The position numbers and the translations under genes are program-made. DNA of 64,000 bases, taken from contig NZ_CP006367.1 in assembly GCF_001442755.1 (NCBI RefSeq), forward strand, positions 1,240,001-1,304,000, read 5' to 3'. The DNA is from Aureimonas sp. AU20 (GTDB lineage Bacteria; Pseudomonadota; Alphaproteobacteria; Rhizobiales; Rhizobiaceae). Of the stretch, positions 53,171-61,969 are shown piece after piece. Within the stretch, counting starts at the first letter, position 1, and the number at the start of each line of letters is the position of its first letter. The notes beneath the pieces are model-generated. The model made no database searches. It saw only the letters and a list, made by a program, of their open reading frames with translations, and was not told where the DNA came from.

Positions 53171-53569
53171 GTGGGTGAACAAGAAGGCACGTGTAGGGTA
53201 CGTGGTCACCCGCACGAAACCGCCGCCTGCGAGCACATCAGCCGGATGCTCGAGCGGATCAGCGACAAGTGGACGCTTCTCGTGGTGAGGGCGCTCGGAA
53301 ACGGGCCGTTGCGTTTCAACGCCCTGAAGCGGGAGGTGGGCGGCGTCAGCCAGAAGATGCTGGCGTCGACCCTTCGAGGCCTCGAGGAGAACGGCTTCGT
53401 TCTGCGCACCGTGACGCAGGACATGCCGCCCATGGTCGAATACGCGCTGACGGATCTCGGTCGGGACTTCGGCAATCCTGTCCAGACCTTTGCCGATTGG
53501 GTCATCCGCAACTCCGAGCGGATCGAGGCCTCGCGCGCCGCCTATGCCGAGCGCCGGTCCGTGAGGTAG
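53171..53569 (+). CDS. HxlR family transcriptional regulator
   Basis: A 132-residue winged-helix protein with the HxlR signature: CEHISRMLERISDKWTLLVV, NGPLRFNALKREVGGVSQKM, LENGFVLRTV and VEYALTDLG. The GTG at 53171 is chosen as start because GGAGG ends 6 bp before it; the earlier ATG at 53108 lies inside the divergent gene. A Cys near the N-terminus (AACEHIS) matches redox- or electrophile-sensing members such as YodB/QorR. It likely represses the neighbouring FMN reductase and itself. Confidence 0.88.
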   Translation: MGEQEGTCRVRGHPHETAACEHISRMLERISDKWTLLVVRALGNGPLRFNALKREVGGVSQKMLASTLRGLEENGFVLRTVTQDMPPMVEYALTDLGRDFGNPVQTFADWVIRNSERIEASRAAYAERRSVR

Positions 53570-53787
53570 CCTCAGCTCTGCTCGCCGATCGACGGGAGGG
53601 CCGCCAAGCCGTGCCTATCCCCGCAGCCGGGAGTTCCCAGAAAGGAGGGCGGTGCAAGAGTGCCGCGGCATCTCGCGGCATGGCGTCCGCCATGCCGTCA
53701 CCGTCAGCGCATGCTCTTCGATGCCGATCCGGTTCGTGGTCCGCTCCTTTCAGCTAGAGCAGGCCGTCGCCCTGATGGGCTTTCGCC

Positions 53788-54507
53788 CTACCAGGGAACG
53801 GTCTCGCCGTTGCGATCGAGATAGCGCAGGCCCGGCCGACCCTTCTGGGCGAGAAGGACGTCCACGACCTTCGGGATGCTCTCCTCGATCGAAAGGGGCG
53901 CATCCCCGCCGCCGAGTTCGGTGCGCACCCAGCCCGGCGCCATGAGCACCATGGGGCGCGGGTCGTCGGCATGCCGGGCGGCGAAAGAGCGCATGTACTG
54001 GTTCAGCGCGGCCTTCGAACCGCGATAGACCTCGTGGCCGCCCCGCGTGTTGTTGGCGACGCTGCCCTGACCCGACGACATCACGCCGATTGTGCCGTCC
54101 GCGCCGACGAGGCCGCAAAGCCCTTCCACCGCTCGCATGACGCCGAGCGCATTGGTGACCATTACGCGAACGAACTCCTCGGTCGAAACCTCGGCGATCG
54201 TCTCTTCCTGGTGGAGATTGGCGGTGCCCGCGTTCACGAACAGGATGTCGAAGCGCCGCTCGCCCAGGCGAGAGCGCAAGTCCGCGATCTGGCTGGGTTC
54301 GGTGATGTCGAGCGTTTCGACCGCGACGCGGTCGGGCCGCGCCTTTGCCAGATCCGCCAACGGGCCTGGGCGGGACGGGGTGCGAACCGTGGCGGTGACC
54401 GACCACCCGCGCTCGGCGAGTTCCGCCGCCATGGCATGGCCGAGACCGCGCGAGGCGCCGACGAGGAGGATGCTGCCGATCGGATCGTGGGAAGAGAGGA
54501 TGGACAT
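53788..54507 (-). CDS. SDR family oxidoreductase
   Basis: A 239-residue short-chain dehydrogenase/reductase with ILLVGASRGLGHAMA, FVNAGTANL, MSSGQGS and Y-R-G-S-K active-site pair in EVYRGSKAALNQ. Its C-terminal half is short, as in the C-factor/CsgA-like SDR subgroup. The substrate is unknown. Its 5' end faces the LysR gene at 54621 (113-bp gap), which is its probable regulator. Confidence 0.82.
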   Translation of the reverse strand: MSILSSHDPIGSILLVGASRGLGHAMAAELAERGWSVTATVRTPSRPGPLADLAKARPDRVAVETLDITEPSQIADLRSRLGERRFDILFVNAGTANLHQEETIAEVSTEEFVRVMVTNALGVMRAVEGLCGLVGADGTIGVMSSGQGSVANNTRGGHEVYRGSKAALNQYMRSFAARHADDPRPMVLMAPGWVRTELGGGDAPLSIEESIPKVVDVLLAQKGRPGLRYLDRNGETVPW

Positions 54508-54620
54508 GGATGGGTCTCCTTCGTGCTGCCACCCGAAGATGAGCGTCGCGCCGGTCTTGCGCTAGACGCCATGGAGGAAAGGTATGGTTGCACCAAACGC
54601 CATGTCATGAGGGGGCGCCT

Positions 54621-55604
54621 ATGGCCCAACCGGAGATCGACCTGAACCTTCTCACCGCGCTGGACGCGCTGTTGAGGGAAGAAAGTGTGACGGGCGCGGC
54701 CACGCGCCTCGGTCTCAGCGTCTCCGCCACCAGCCGCCTGCTCGCGCGGCTGCGCGTCGCCACCGGCGATCCGCTGCTGGTGCGCGCGGGACGGCGCCTC
54801 GTCCCGACGCCGCATGCGCTGGCTCTCCGCGCCGAGGTGCCCGAGCTCGCGCGCGACCTCCGACGGGTCCTTTCGCCCGAGCCCGCTCGGTTCGACCCGG
54901 CCGATCTTCAGCGCACTTTCGTCATCCGTGCCAATGACGGATTCGTGGACCTCTTCGCAGCGGCGCTCATCGAAGCCGCCGAACTCGCCCCGGGCGTCTG
55001 CCTGCGCTTCGCTCCGAAGCCCGACAAGGATGCCGGGGTCCTTCGCGACGGGCGGATCGACCTCGAGATCGGCGTCCTCGGTGCATCCGCCCCGGAGATG
55101 CGCTTTCAGCATCTCTTCCGCGACCGCTTCGTCGGCGTGGTTCGCGCCGGCCATCCGCTGCTGGAAGGCACCATGGACCCGCAGCGCTTCGCGGCGTGTC
55201 GCCATGTCGTGACCTCGCGAAAGGCGGCTCCTGTCGGTCCCATCGACGATGAACTGGCTAAACTGCATCTCCGGCGCAAGATCGCGGCTGTGGTTTCCTC
55301 GCACCGGGATGCGCTTGCCATCGCGGCCGGGTCGGACCTTGTCGCCTCGGTGCCGAGCCTATGCTTGTCCGACATTGGGAGCCCGCATGCCGGCTCCCGC
55401 AAGGACGTCGTGTCCTTCGCGCTTCCCGTGCCGACGCCGGGCATTGCGGTCTCGCTTCAATGGCACCCGCGAATGGACGCCGATCCGGCGCATCGATGGT
55501 TGCGCACTCTCGTCAAGACGACTTGCACCGTGGCTCCGACCATCCAATGCGATCCCGGCCCCTCCGCCGTTGGGAAGGAGCATGATCGGAGCGCGTCACG
55601 GTGA
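54621..55604 (+). CDS. LysR family transcriptional regulator
   Basis: A 327-residue regulator: N-terminal winged HTH (about 1-65; VTGAATRLGLSVSATSRLLA) and a periplasmic-binding-protein-like effector domain (about 95-300). The HTH region resembles NodD/LinR-type LysR proteins starting with DLNLLTALDALL. ATG at 54621 follows GAGGGGG; an upstream TTG at 54588 is less likely. It is divergent from the SDR gene; TGGT-tgc-ACCA at 54585-54595 is a small possible half-site dyad. Confidence 0.87.
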   Translation: MAQPEIDLNLLTALDALLREESVTGAATRLGLSVSATSRLLARLRVATGDPLLVRAGRRLVPTPHALALRAEVPELARDLRRVLSPEPARFDPADLQRTFVIRANDGFVDLFAAALIEAAELAPGVCLRFAPKPDKDAGVLRDGRIDLEIGVLGASAPEMRFQHLFRDRFVGVVRAGHPLLEGTMDPQRFAACRHVVTSRKAAPVGPIDDELAKLHLRRKIAAVVSSHRDALAIAAGSDLVASVPSLCLSDIGSPHAGSRKDVVSFALPVPTPGIAVSLQWHPRMDADPAHRWLRTLVKTTCTVAPTIQCDPGPSAVGKEHDRSASR

Positions 55605-55660
55605 AAACACCCCGGCCGTCCAGGGATCAGCGAAAGCCGGGAGTTCCGCAGGGTTGAGGG

Positions 55661-56392
55661 CTAAACCTGCCGCATGCCTCCGTCCACGCAAAGTTCGGCG
55701 CCGGCGATGAAGCTGGCTTCGTCGCTGAGCAGGAAGAGCGTGGCGGACGCCACTTCGTCGGGGCGCGCCAAGCGGCCGAGCGGGATCGGGGCGATCAAGG
55801 CGGTGCGCATCTCGTCCGACAGAACCGACATCATGTCCGTATCCGTCGGTCCTGGCGCCACGACGTTGACGCGAATTCCGAGCGGAGCGAATTCGACTGT
55901 CCAGGTGCGAGCGTAGGAACGCACCGCCGCCTTGGTCGCGGAATAGGTCCCATAGGGCGAGATGCCGGCGGCATCCGCGATCGATCCCATCAGAACCACC
56001 GAGCCGCCTTTCCCCATGGCCTTCAAGGCGGCCTGCATGCCGAACACCATCCCGCGAACGTTCACCGCGAAGTGCCGGTCGAAATGCTCGGGCGTTTCGT
56101 CCGCCAGAAGGGCGGCTTCCGAAAGGCCCGCGTTCAGAACCAGTGCGTCGATCCGGCCGTGAGCGTCCCGAACATTGGCCACCACGCGCACGAGGTCGTC
56201 CGGCGCGCTTGCATCCGCCACGAGACCGCGCGTCGCGCCGCCGATCCGGGCGGCCGCGGCCTCGACCTCCTCCTTGCGGCGCCCCGTCAGAAACACGGTC
56301 GCGCCCTCCGACGCCAGCCGTTCCGAGATCGCATAGCCGATCCCCTTCGCGCCGCCGATCACCAGGGCGATCTTGTTGTCCATGCGTGCCAT
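55661..56392 (-). CDS. SDR family oxidoreductase
   Basis: A 243-residue SDR with ALVIGGAKGIGYAISERL (Gly-rich loop reads GGAKGIG), LVLNAGLSE, VLMGSIADA and Y-S-A-T-K in YGTYSATKAAVR, ending DGGMRQV. All catalytic residues are present. The start MARMDNKIAL is used; extension to 56449 would cover the operator. It is convergent with the LysR gene at 54621 and divergent from an HxlR regulator at 56474, its likely controller. Confidence 0.86.
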   Translation of the reverse strand: MARMDNKIALVIGGAKGIGYAISERLASEGATVFLTGRRKEEVEAAAARIGGATRGLVADASAPDDLVRVVANVRDAHGRIDALVLNAGLSEAALLADETPEHFDRHFAVNVRGMVFGMQAALKAMGKGGSVVLMGSIADAAGISPYGTYSATKAAVRSYARTWTVEFAPLGIRVNVVAPGPTDTDMMSVLSDEMRTALIAPIPLGRLARPDEVASATLFLLSDEASFIAGAELCVDGGMRQV

Positions 56393-56422
56393 CGTGCTTG
56401 TCCTTGTTGAACGACGGCATCT

Positions 56423-56441
56423 AGATATACGACGTGTATCT
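56423..56441. promoter_or_regulatory. Candidate HxlR operator
   Basis: AGATATAC-gac-GTGTATCT is an 8-bp dyad with one mismatch, midway in the 81-bp gap between the SDR start (56392) and the HxlR start (56474). HxlR-type sites often have such GTATAC-like cores. Confidence 0.55.
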
Positions 56442-56473
56442 GGTCGCAAGAACGCACTTTGAAGAGCCTAGAT

Positions 56474-56842
56474 ATGACTGACGATACCGAGCTGGAGATT
56501 CTGTCCCGGCAAGCGCGCTCCGACATGGCGCGCATACGCCCGGTTCTCGACCGCATCGCCGACAAGTGGACGATCATGATCCTGACGGTCCTGTGCCCCA
56601 AGCCGGCCCGGTTCAACGAGATCAAGCGACGGCTCGACGGGATCACGCACAAGGCGCTCGCCGACGCCCTGAAGCGCTTGGAGCGCAACGGGCTCGTTAC
56701 GCGCACCGTCCTGCCGACCGCGCCAATCGCCGTGGAATACGCGATCACGCCGCTCGGCCACTCGCTGCGCCAGCCCTTCGAAGCGCTGTGCGCCTGGGCG
56801 CTCGCCAATGGCGAGGCGTTCGAGACCTCAGAGACCGTTTGA
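56474..56842 (+). CDS. HxlR family transcriptional regulator
   Basis: A 122-residue winged-helix protein with ARIRPVLDRIADKWTIMIL, PKPARFNEIKRRLDGITHKA, LKRLERNGLVTR and VEYAITPLGHSL, the HxlR pattern. The ATG at 56474 is preferred over an upstream TTG at 56459. Unlike the HxlR protein at 53171 it lacks an N-terminal sensing Cys. It probably represses the divergent SDR gene via the dyad at 56423. Confidence 0.87.
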   Translation: MTDDTELEILSRQARSDMARIRPVLDRIADKWTIMILTVLCPKPARFNEIKRRLDGITHKALADALKRLERNGLVTRTVLPTAPIAVEYAITPLGHSLRQPFEALCAWALANGEAFETSETV

Positions 56843-56990
56843 CAGGCGGTTGGTTCGGTCCGTCGAGGCGTCGAACAGTCTCCAAGCGTTCGCTGCTGCC
56901 CGCACCCGTATTTCAGCCGCGGCGCCGCCCCGATCGCGCTTAGGTTTGGCCGATCGACGGGAACCGAGAAGCCGGCGCGGAGGCATCGCC

Positions 56991-57884
56991 CTACGGGCGC
57001 TGGCGCAGCGCTTCGATGAAGGCGGCGAGCACAGGCCTCATCTGCCGCCGCGACGGATAGTAGAGGTGGAAGCCTGGAAAGGGCGGCGTCCAGTCGGACA
57101 GGAGGTGAACGAGACGACCGTCCTCGAGACGGGGGGCGACCTCGTGCTCCAGGAGATAGCCGACGCCCAGACCATCGAGCGCGGCCGCCAGCATGAGCTC
57201 CGGCTCGTTGAAGGTCAGCGGGCCGGCGACACGCACGTCCAGCGCCTCGCCATCCCGCTCGAACTCCCAGGCGTAGATCGTTCCGGCACCCACCATGCGG
57301 TAATTGATGCAGCGATGCCCGATCAGGTCGCGCGGGTGCCGGATCGGCTCGCGCCCGGCGAGATAGGCGGGCGCCGCGACCACCGCCATGCGCAGGTCCG
57401 GCCCGATGCGCAGCGCGATCATGTCCTGTTCCAGCTTCTCGCCGAGCCGGATGCCGGCGTCGAGGCGATCGGCAACGATGTCGCGATAGCGATAGTCGAT
57501 CAGGACTTCAACGACGGCATCGGGATGGCGGGCGATGAAGGCGGGCAGGATCGGCCGGATCGCCGCCTCATAGGCCTGCCGCGTCGCCGTGATGCGCAGC
57601 GTTCCCGAAACGCGGTCCTGGCCGCTCTCCAGCACCTCGAGCACGCCCTCGATCGAGGCCAGCGCAGGCTCCAGTTCCGCGAGAAGCGTCAAGCCGTCCT
57701 CGGTGGCGGAGACGCTGCGGCTGGTGCGCTGGAGCAGCCGGTATCCCAGACGTGCCTCCAGGCGACGGATCGTATGGCTGAGATTGGAGGTCGATGTGCC
57801 CAGTGCGGCGGCGGCGCGGGTGAAGCTGCCGACACGGGCCACAGCCGCGAACGCGGCCAAATCGTCGAGGCTGGCCTTCGGCAT
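56991..57884 (-). CDS. LysR family transcriptional regulator
   Basis: A 297-residue LysR protein of the common CrgA/YhjC subgroup: HTH SFTRAAAALGTSTSNLSHTI near residues 20-40, RLEARLGYRLLQRTSRSVSA, then the effector domain with YRDIVADRLDAGIRLGE and DGLGVGYLLEHEV. It is divergent from the SDR gene at 57988. A T-N11-A type dyad (57909-57932) lies in the gap, as expected for direct control. Confidence 0.9.
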   Translation of the reverse strand: MPKASLDDLAAFAAVARVGSFTRAAAALGTSTSNLSHTIRRLEARLGYRLLQRTSRSVSATEDGLTLLAELEPALASIEGVLEVLESGQDRVSGTLRITATRQAYEAAIRPILPAFIARHPDAVVEVLIDYRYRDIVADRLDAGIRLGEKLEQDMIALRIGPDLRMAVVAAPAYLAGREPIRHPRDLIGHRCINYRMVGAGTIYAWEFERDGEALDVRVAGPLTFNEPELMLAAALDGLGVGYLLEHEVAPRLEDGRLVHLLSDWTPPFPGFHLYYPSRRQMRPVLAAFIEALRQRP

Positions 57885-57908
57885 CGTGCGATCTCGTTCA
57901 ACGACCCC

Positions 57909-57932
57909 TTCGATGGGAACGGTCTAATCGAA
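57909..57932. promoter_or_regulatory. LysR-type box TTCGAT-N12-ATCGAA
   Basis: TTCGAT (57909-57914) and ATCGAA (57927-57932) form a perfect 6-bp dyad that contains the T-N11-A core (T at 57914, A at 57926). It lies 25 bp upstream of the LysR start and 55 bp upstream of the SDR start. Confidence 0.6.
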
Positions 57933-57987
57933 CGCTGCGGGATACGCCATCTCCCAGGCTTCGCCAACGATCCCAGGGAGACCTATC

Positions 57988-58854
57988 ATGCTGAACAAGG
58001 ATGCCGTCTGGTTCATCACCGGCGCTTCACGCGGCCTCGGCCGCGCACTGGCCGAAGAAGCGCTCGCTGCGGGATACCGCGTGGCGGTGGCGGCGCGCCG
58101 TCCGGCCGATTTGGACGATCTCGTCGCATCGGCGGGCGACCGGGCGCTGGCCCTCCCGCTCGACGTGACCGACAGGGCCGAGGGCAGGGCCGCCGTCGCG
58201 AAGGCCATCGACCGGTTCGGCCGCATCGACGTTCTCGTCAACAATGCCGGCTACGGCTATCTCGGCGCGATCGAAGAGGGAGAAGACGAGGAGGTGCGGG
58301 CGCTGTTCGACACCAATCTCTTCGCGCCCATCGACCTCATCAAGGCCGTGCTGCCCGACATGAGGGCGCGCCGCAGCGGCCACGTGGTCAATGTCAGCTC
58401 GATCGGAGGAATGGTGACCTATCCCGGCGTCGGATACTACAACGCGGCGAAGTTCGCCGTGGAGGCCATGTCCGGCGCGCTGGCGCAGGAGCTTGCGCCG
58501 CTGGGGATCGGCGTCACGGTGGTCGCGCCGGGCGCCTTCCGCACCGGCTTCCGGGGGCCCGACTCGCTCCGCCAGTCCGCCACGGTGATTGACGACTATG
58601 CCGAGACGGCGGGCAGGGCCCGCGCGGGAACGCAGGCCGGCCACGGCAAGCAGAACGGCGATCCGGTTCGCGGCGCTCGCGCGATCATCCAGGCCCTCGA
58701 AGCCGATCGTCCGCCCGTCCATCTTCTGATCGGCGGCGACGCGCTGGACCAACTCCGCACCAAGCTCGGCGACATGCGTGAGCAGACCGACGCCTGGGAA
58801 GCGCTGACGCGCAGCACCGATTTCCCCGCTGAGGTCACCGACACGGCCCGCTGA
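57988..58854 (+). CDS. SDR family oxidoreductase
   Basis: A 288-residue SDR with WFITGASRGLGRALAEEAL, LVNNAGYGYLG, VNVSSIGGM and Y-N-A-A-K in VGYYNAAKFAVEAM, the layout of the oxidoreductase/retinol dehydrogenase-like subgroup often paired with LysR regulators. The C-terminal 60 residues (LLIGGDALDQLRTKLGDM) are typical of this subgroup. All catalytic residues are present. It ends 28 bp before the convergent GFA gene. Confidence 0.88.
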   Translation: MLNKDAVWFITGASRGLGRALAEEALAAGYRVAVAARRPADLDDLVASAGDRALALPLDVTDRAEGRAAVAKAIDRFGRIDVLVNNAGYGYLGAIEEGEDEEVRALFDTNLFAPIDLIKAVLPDMRARRSGHVVNVSSIGGMVTYPGVGYYNAAKFAVEAMSGALAQELAPLGIGVTVVAPGAFRTGFRGPDSLRQSATVIDDYAETAGRARAGTQAGHGKQNGDPVRGARAIIQALEADRPPVHLLIGGDALDQLRTKLGDMREQTDAWEALTRSTDFPAEVTDTAR

Positions 58855-58882
58855 CGCCGGCGAGGCGCGTGGGCCATGCCCG

Positions 58883-59344
58883 TCAGGGCACCGCGTGCTC
58901 CCACTCGGCATAGGCGCCGATAAGACGGGGAAACTCGTCCGGATCGGGAAAACGCTCGAAGCGGTGGGGCGCGACGGGGCCGACGAAGGGAAGCTTTTCA
59001 GAGGTGAAGCTTTCCACGAAGGGCGCGAAGAGAGCGGCGTCGGCGAACAGGCTCGATCGCACCACGACGATGTCGCCGAGGCCGGGCGGACGAGTGAGGA
59101 CCCAGCTCGCGCAGCGCGGGCACCCCTCGTGGCCCGCCTTGGGATCGGCGCCGATCGATCGGGTCTCGCCCGCTTCCATGGCGATCGCGACCGAGGGATA
59201 GATCGCACCCAGCGAATAGGGGCCGCCGGTCATCCGCCGGCAGCCCTCGCAATGGCAGGCCCCGGTGGCAAGAGGGCGGCCACGGGCGCGAAGGCGAACG
59301 AAGCCGCAGCGGCAGGCGGCGAGGTGGTCGGTGTCCGTCGTCAT
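58883..59344 (-). CDS. GFA (glutathione-dependent formaldehyde-activating)/CENP-V family protein
   Basis: A 153-residue Zn-binding protein: CRCGFVRLRARGRP near residue 10, CHCEGCRRMTGG near 30 and CPRCASW near 75 form the Cys set of the GFA domain (PF04828). The ATG at 59344 is preferred to a GTG at 59359. Family members bind glutathione adducts of formaldehyde or other electrophiles; many are uncharacterised. It is co-directional with the NTF2-like gene upstream (61-bp gap). Confidence 0.85.
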   Translation of the reverse strand: MTTDTDHLAACRCGFVRLRARGRPLATGACHCEGCRRMTGGPYSLGAIYPSVAIAMEAGETRSIGADPKAGHEGCPRCASWVLTRPPGLGDIVVVRSSLFADAALFAPFVESFTSEKLPFVGPVAPHRFERFPDPDEFPRLIGAYAEWEHAVP

Positions 59345-59405
59345 GGCCTCGCTTCTCACCGGAGATTTCGTTCCAGATGTGGCACGGGCGTCTCCCGTGC
59401 CAAGA

Positions 59406-59858
59406 TCACTCGACGTCGCGTATGTCGAAGCGACTGACCTTGTCGCCGGTGAAATGGAAGAGATGGCCGACCGTCTTGTCCTTCAGCCCCTTAGCCTCGA
59501 CCGGATGGCCCTCCAAGTCACGAATGGTCTGACGGACCTCGACGAGCACGGACCCGTCTTCGACCTGCTGGAAGCGCAGGGGCTCGACATGCGGATCAAT
59601 GAGCGACCATTGCCGCGTCCAGTACGCCCGAAGGCCGTCATGCCCCTCGACGTAACCGCCGTCCATGCCGTTCGCCCAGGCGACATCGTCGGCGAGCATG
59701 CCCACGACACCGTCGATGTCCCGGGCGTTGAAGCGTTCATACAGGCGCTGAAGGGTTTCGACGCTTTGGGACATGTCGGTTGCCTGTGCTGGGGTGCCGA
59801 AGAGAAGAAACGCCGCGACGACGATGGCGGCCGACGAGGCGTAAACCGACCTTGTCAT
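59406..59858 (-). CDS. Exported NTF2/SnoaL-like protein
   Basis: A 150-residue protein with a clear signal peptide (hydrophobic AAIVVAAFLLFG, cleavage after AQA near residue 26) and a SnoaL/NTF2-like cone fold: LQRLYERFNARDIDGVVGML, VAWANGMDGGYVEGHDGLR, RQTIRDLEGHPV. Function unknown; such folds act as small isomerases or ligand-binding proteins. It is divergent from a MarR regulator with twin palindromic sites in the gap, so it is the probable target. Confidence 0.78.
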   Translation of the reverse strand: MTRSVYASSAAIVVAAFLLFGTPAQATDMSQSVETLQRLYERFNARDIDGVVGMLADDVAWANGMDGGYVEGHDGLRAYWTRQWSLIDPHVEPLRFQQVEDGSVLVEVRQTIRDLEGHPVEAKGLKDKTVGHLFHFTGDKVSRFDIRDVE

Positions 59859-59879
59859 CGCGTTATGCCCTCTTCATAT

Positions 59880-59911
59880 ATAGGAACCTATGATCTAAAA
59901 TAGGCTCCTAT
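59880..59911. promoter_or_regulatory. Twin palindromes ATAGGNNCCTAT, candidate MarR operators
   Basis: ATAGGAACCTAT (59880-59891) and ATAGGCTCCTAT (59900-59911) are two perfect 12-bp palindromes with start-to-start spacing of 20 bp, about two helical turns. The second overlaps the MarR start codon (ATG at 59910), which would allow tight autorepression as well as control of the NTF2-like gene (start 59858). Confidence 0.75.
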
Positions 59912-60389
59912 GCAAGATCGAAATCGAACGTCCGACGTCCTCGCAACCCCCGGACATCTCGTCAGCTTGGCGGCACGAGCGTTTGCTCGTCTCAGCGAGG
60001 CGCGTTTGAAGCCGCTCGGCTTCGGTGTCGGCACTCTGCCGGTTCTGGTCGCGCTGGATGAGGGGCACGCCGAGACCCAGCGCGATTTGGCCCGCTTCGC
60101 CCGGATCGAGCAGCCGTCCATGGCGCAGATGCTGGCGCGGATGGAGCGGGACGGGCTGATCCGGCGGACGCCCGACCCCAACGACGCTCGCTCCAGCCGC
60201 ATCGCCCTGACCGACATCGCCCGCTCCCGTCTGCCGGAGGCCTGCGCGACCCTTTTCCAGGGCAACCGCGAGGCGCTCGACGGCTTCTCCGCTGCGGAAG
60301 CCGGCCAGCTTGTCACTCTTCTCGGGCGCCTGATCGAGAATCTCGACCGGTTGGCGATGGACGACCGCGTGCCCCGACAGGCGCCCTGA
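59910..60389 (+). CDS. MarR family transcriptional regulator
   Basis: A 159-residue winged-helix regulator with TLPVLVALDEGHAETQRDLA, EQPSMAQMLARMERDGLIRR and the wing TPDPNDARSSRIALTD, the MarR/SlyA signature. It is divergent from the exported NTF2-like gene. The twin palindromes at 59880-59911 include its own start codon, suggesting autoregulation. The ligand is unknown. Confidence 0.9.
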   Translation: MQDRNRTSDVLATPGHLVSLAARAFARLSEARLKPLGFGVGTLPVLVALDEGHAETQRDLARFARIEQPSMAQMLARMERDGLIRRTPDPNDARSSRIALTDIARSRLPEACATLFQGNREALDGFSAAEAGQLVTLLGRLIENLDRLAMDDRVPRQAP

Positions 60390-60706
60390 GAAGCGGCGCT
60401 TTCGGTTCGACGGAGACCGAACGAAGATGGGCGGACCCGGAGCTTCGTAGGCTTCGATGTCGGGCAGGCGCTTCGACGGGCGCATTGCCCTGCGATCAGC
60501 GTGAAAAGCGAGGTGTGATGAAATGGCGTATCGAAGAAAGTGCCAGGTAACTGGAGTGCCCAATGGCATTCGAGAATGGCGCGCCGGTCAGAACAAAACT
60601 GCGAACACTTATGTGATTGAGATTGCGAGGTGATTCTTGATCACCGTCCCCGTCACCGACGGAGCGTTCATAGCGATACGCTGCGTCAAGCGGTGAACTC
60701 CGAACG
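60390..60706. other. Gene-free boundary region before the right-end module
   Basis: About 317 bp with no gene. An imperfect dyad near 60400-60420 (CTTTCGGTTCGACGG facing GAGACCGAACGAAG) could be the MarR gene's terminator. From about 60510 the base composition becomes less GC-rich than the regions to the left, and this style continues to the window end. No integrase, tRNA or direct repeat was recognised. Confidence 0.35.
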
Positions 60707-61735
60707 CTAGCTGGGAGGAGTTTTTAGCAAGCCCGTCCGAGCAAGTTGCTGGGTGAAATGCTGAGTCGGCAGGCCGTAACTGACGACGACGATGTCAAGA
60801 TCACGCTCGCCGACAATCCGAACTGCCCGAACGAGCGCGTCATCGATCCATTCGTCGGCATTGCCGAAGGCGCCGCCTCCGAGACGCGTGAGCAGAATTC
60901 GGTCCGATGCGCCGCGCTCGGCATTCAAAACGCCGGCAAGAAGGGTTGCTTCGTAGGCCGCCTCCAAAACGAGACGTGCGAACGATGTCCAATGCGCCTT
61001 TGGCAGCCGGCAGTAGGCAACTGGCAAGGCCGAGCAGAAGATTTGACTGACGGTCTGCCCAGGCAGAGGTCCGTCCGTCACCTCTACGTCCTGGTGCAGG
61101 CCGAACTGCATAAGACCACGTAACGCGTCCCGTTCATCCTCGTCGAGAGTTTCGAGAAGGTCTGATAGAGCCGCCAGCCCACTTTCGGTCGGCAGAGCAT
61201 ATCCATTCTGCATACGCCAGAGGTCTTCGACGATCCAGTTCAGACGCTGCGCCAGTTCGCGGCCCAGATCGGCAAGTCCGTCGAGCTGACGGTCGGCCGT
61301 TTGTCCGATGCCGTCGGCAACCGGAGCGAAATAGTTTCGGTAGATCGTTGCGGCTCCGGCCGCGATTGCGCAGGCGGGGCCTTGTGTTCGATCGTAAGCG
61401 TATCGGGTGACCCCGTCCTCCGGCGTGACATCCGGTCCGACCATTTCGAGCATGTTGAACTGCGACGCGACCTGAAACAGCGCCCCTTGGTTTCCCTCGT
61501 GGCCATGCAGAGCTCGGACGTCGCCTTGGACGATGGAAAGGCGGGATCGTCCCGCTCGGTGGACTCGGTTCGCTTCGATCCGCAGTTCAGAAAGGGACGG
61601 AAGCGTCAGACGGCCAACACCGTAGCTCCAGTCCGTTCCGTTAACGGAGAGTCGACCGTCAACAGCAGAGAGCCGCGCTTGCGTTTCGGCGTAGGTACTC
61701 TCCCGAAAATGCGTCAGTCGCTCGAACCAGTCCAT
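60707..61735 (-). CDS. Uncharacterised conserved protein with macro-domain-like C-terminus
   Basis: A 342-residue protein not assigned to a named family. Distinct conserved-looking blocks are VQGDVRALHGHEGNQGALFQ near 70-90, QFNMLEMVGPDVTPEDGVTR near 91-111, DRTQGPACAIAAGAATIYRN near 115-134 and LTRLGGGAFGNADEWIDDAL near 292-311. The GD at the first block and GGGAFGN at the last resemble the ADP-ribose-binding loops of macro domains (GD and GGG-type loops), so nucleotide or ADP-ribose binding is possible but inferred. No membrane segment or signal is seen. The start MDWFERL follows GGAGAAGCG. It lies 234 bp downstream of the WYL gene on the same strand. Confidence 0.7.
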   Translation of the reverse strand: MDWFERLTHFRESTYAETQARLSAVDGRLSVNGTDWSYGVGRLTLPSLSELRIEANRVHRAGRSRLSIVQGDVRALHGHEGNQGALFQVASQFNMLEMVGPDVTPEDGVTRYAYDRTQGPACAIAAGAATIYRNYFAPVADGIGQTADRQLDGLADLGRELAQRLNWIVEDLWRMQNGYALPTESGLAALSDLLETLDEDERDALRGLMQFGLHQDVEVTDGPLPGQTVSQIFCSALPVAYCRLPKAHWTSFARLVLEAAYEATLLAGVLNAERGASDRILLTRLGGGAFGNADEWIDDALVRAVRIVGERDLDIVVVSYGLPTQHFTQQLARTGLLKTPPS

Positions 61736-61969
61736 TCTGCGCTTCTCCGTTTTCCTGTGCGAACGAAAATCTACTGGCTAGTTTCCCTTCCAGCGACCCG
61801 CCAATCTTGTTGTTTCAGACAGGGGCGTCAGTTTTTGTCGCCTCGCCGTGCGACGGACGCCGACAGATTTTTAGAGACCGAAACAACATGAACACGACGA
61901 GCTTCGAGCAGAGTCATTCGCCGGCTCCATTGCGCTGGCCAACACGCCACGAGCGGACGGCATGCGCTT

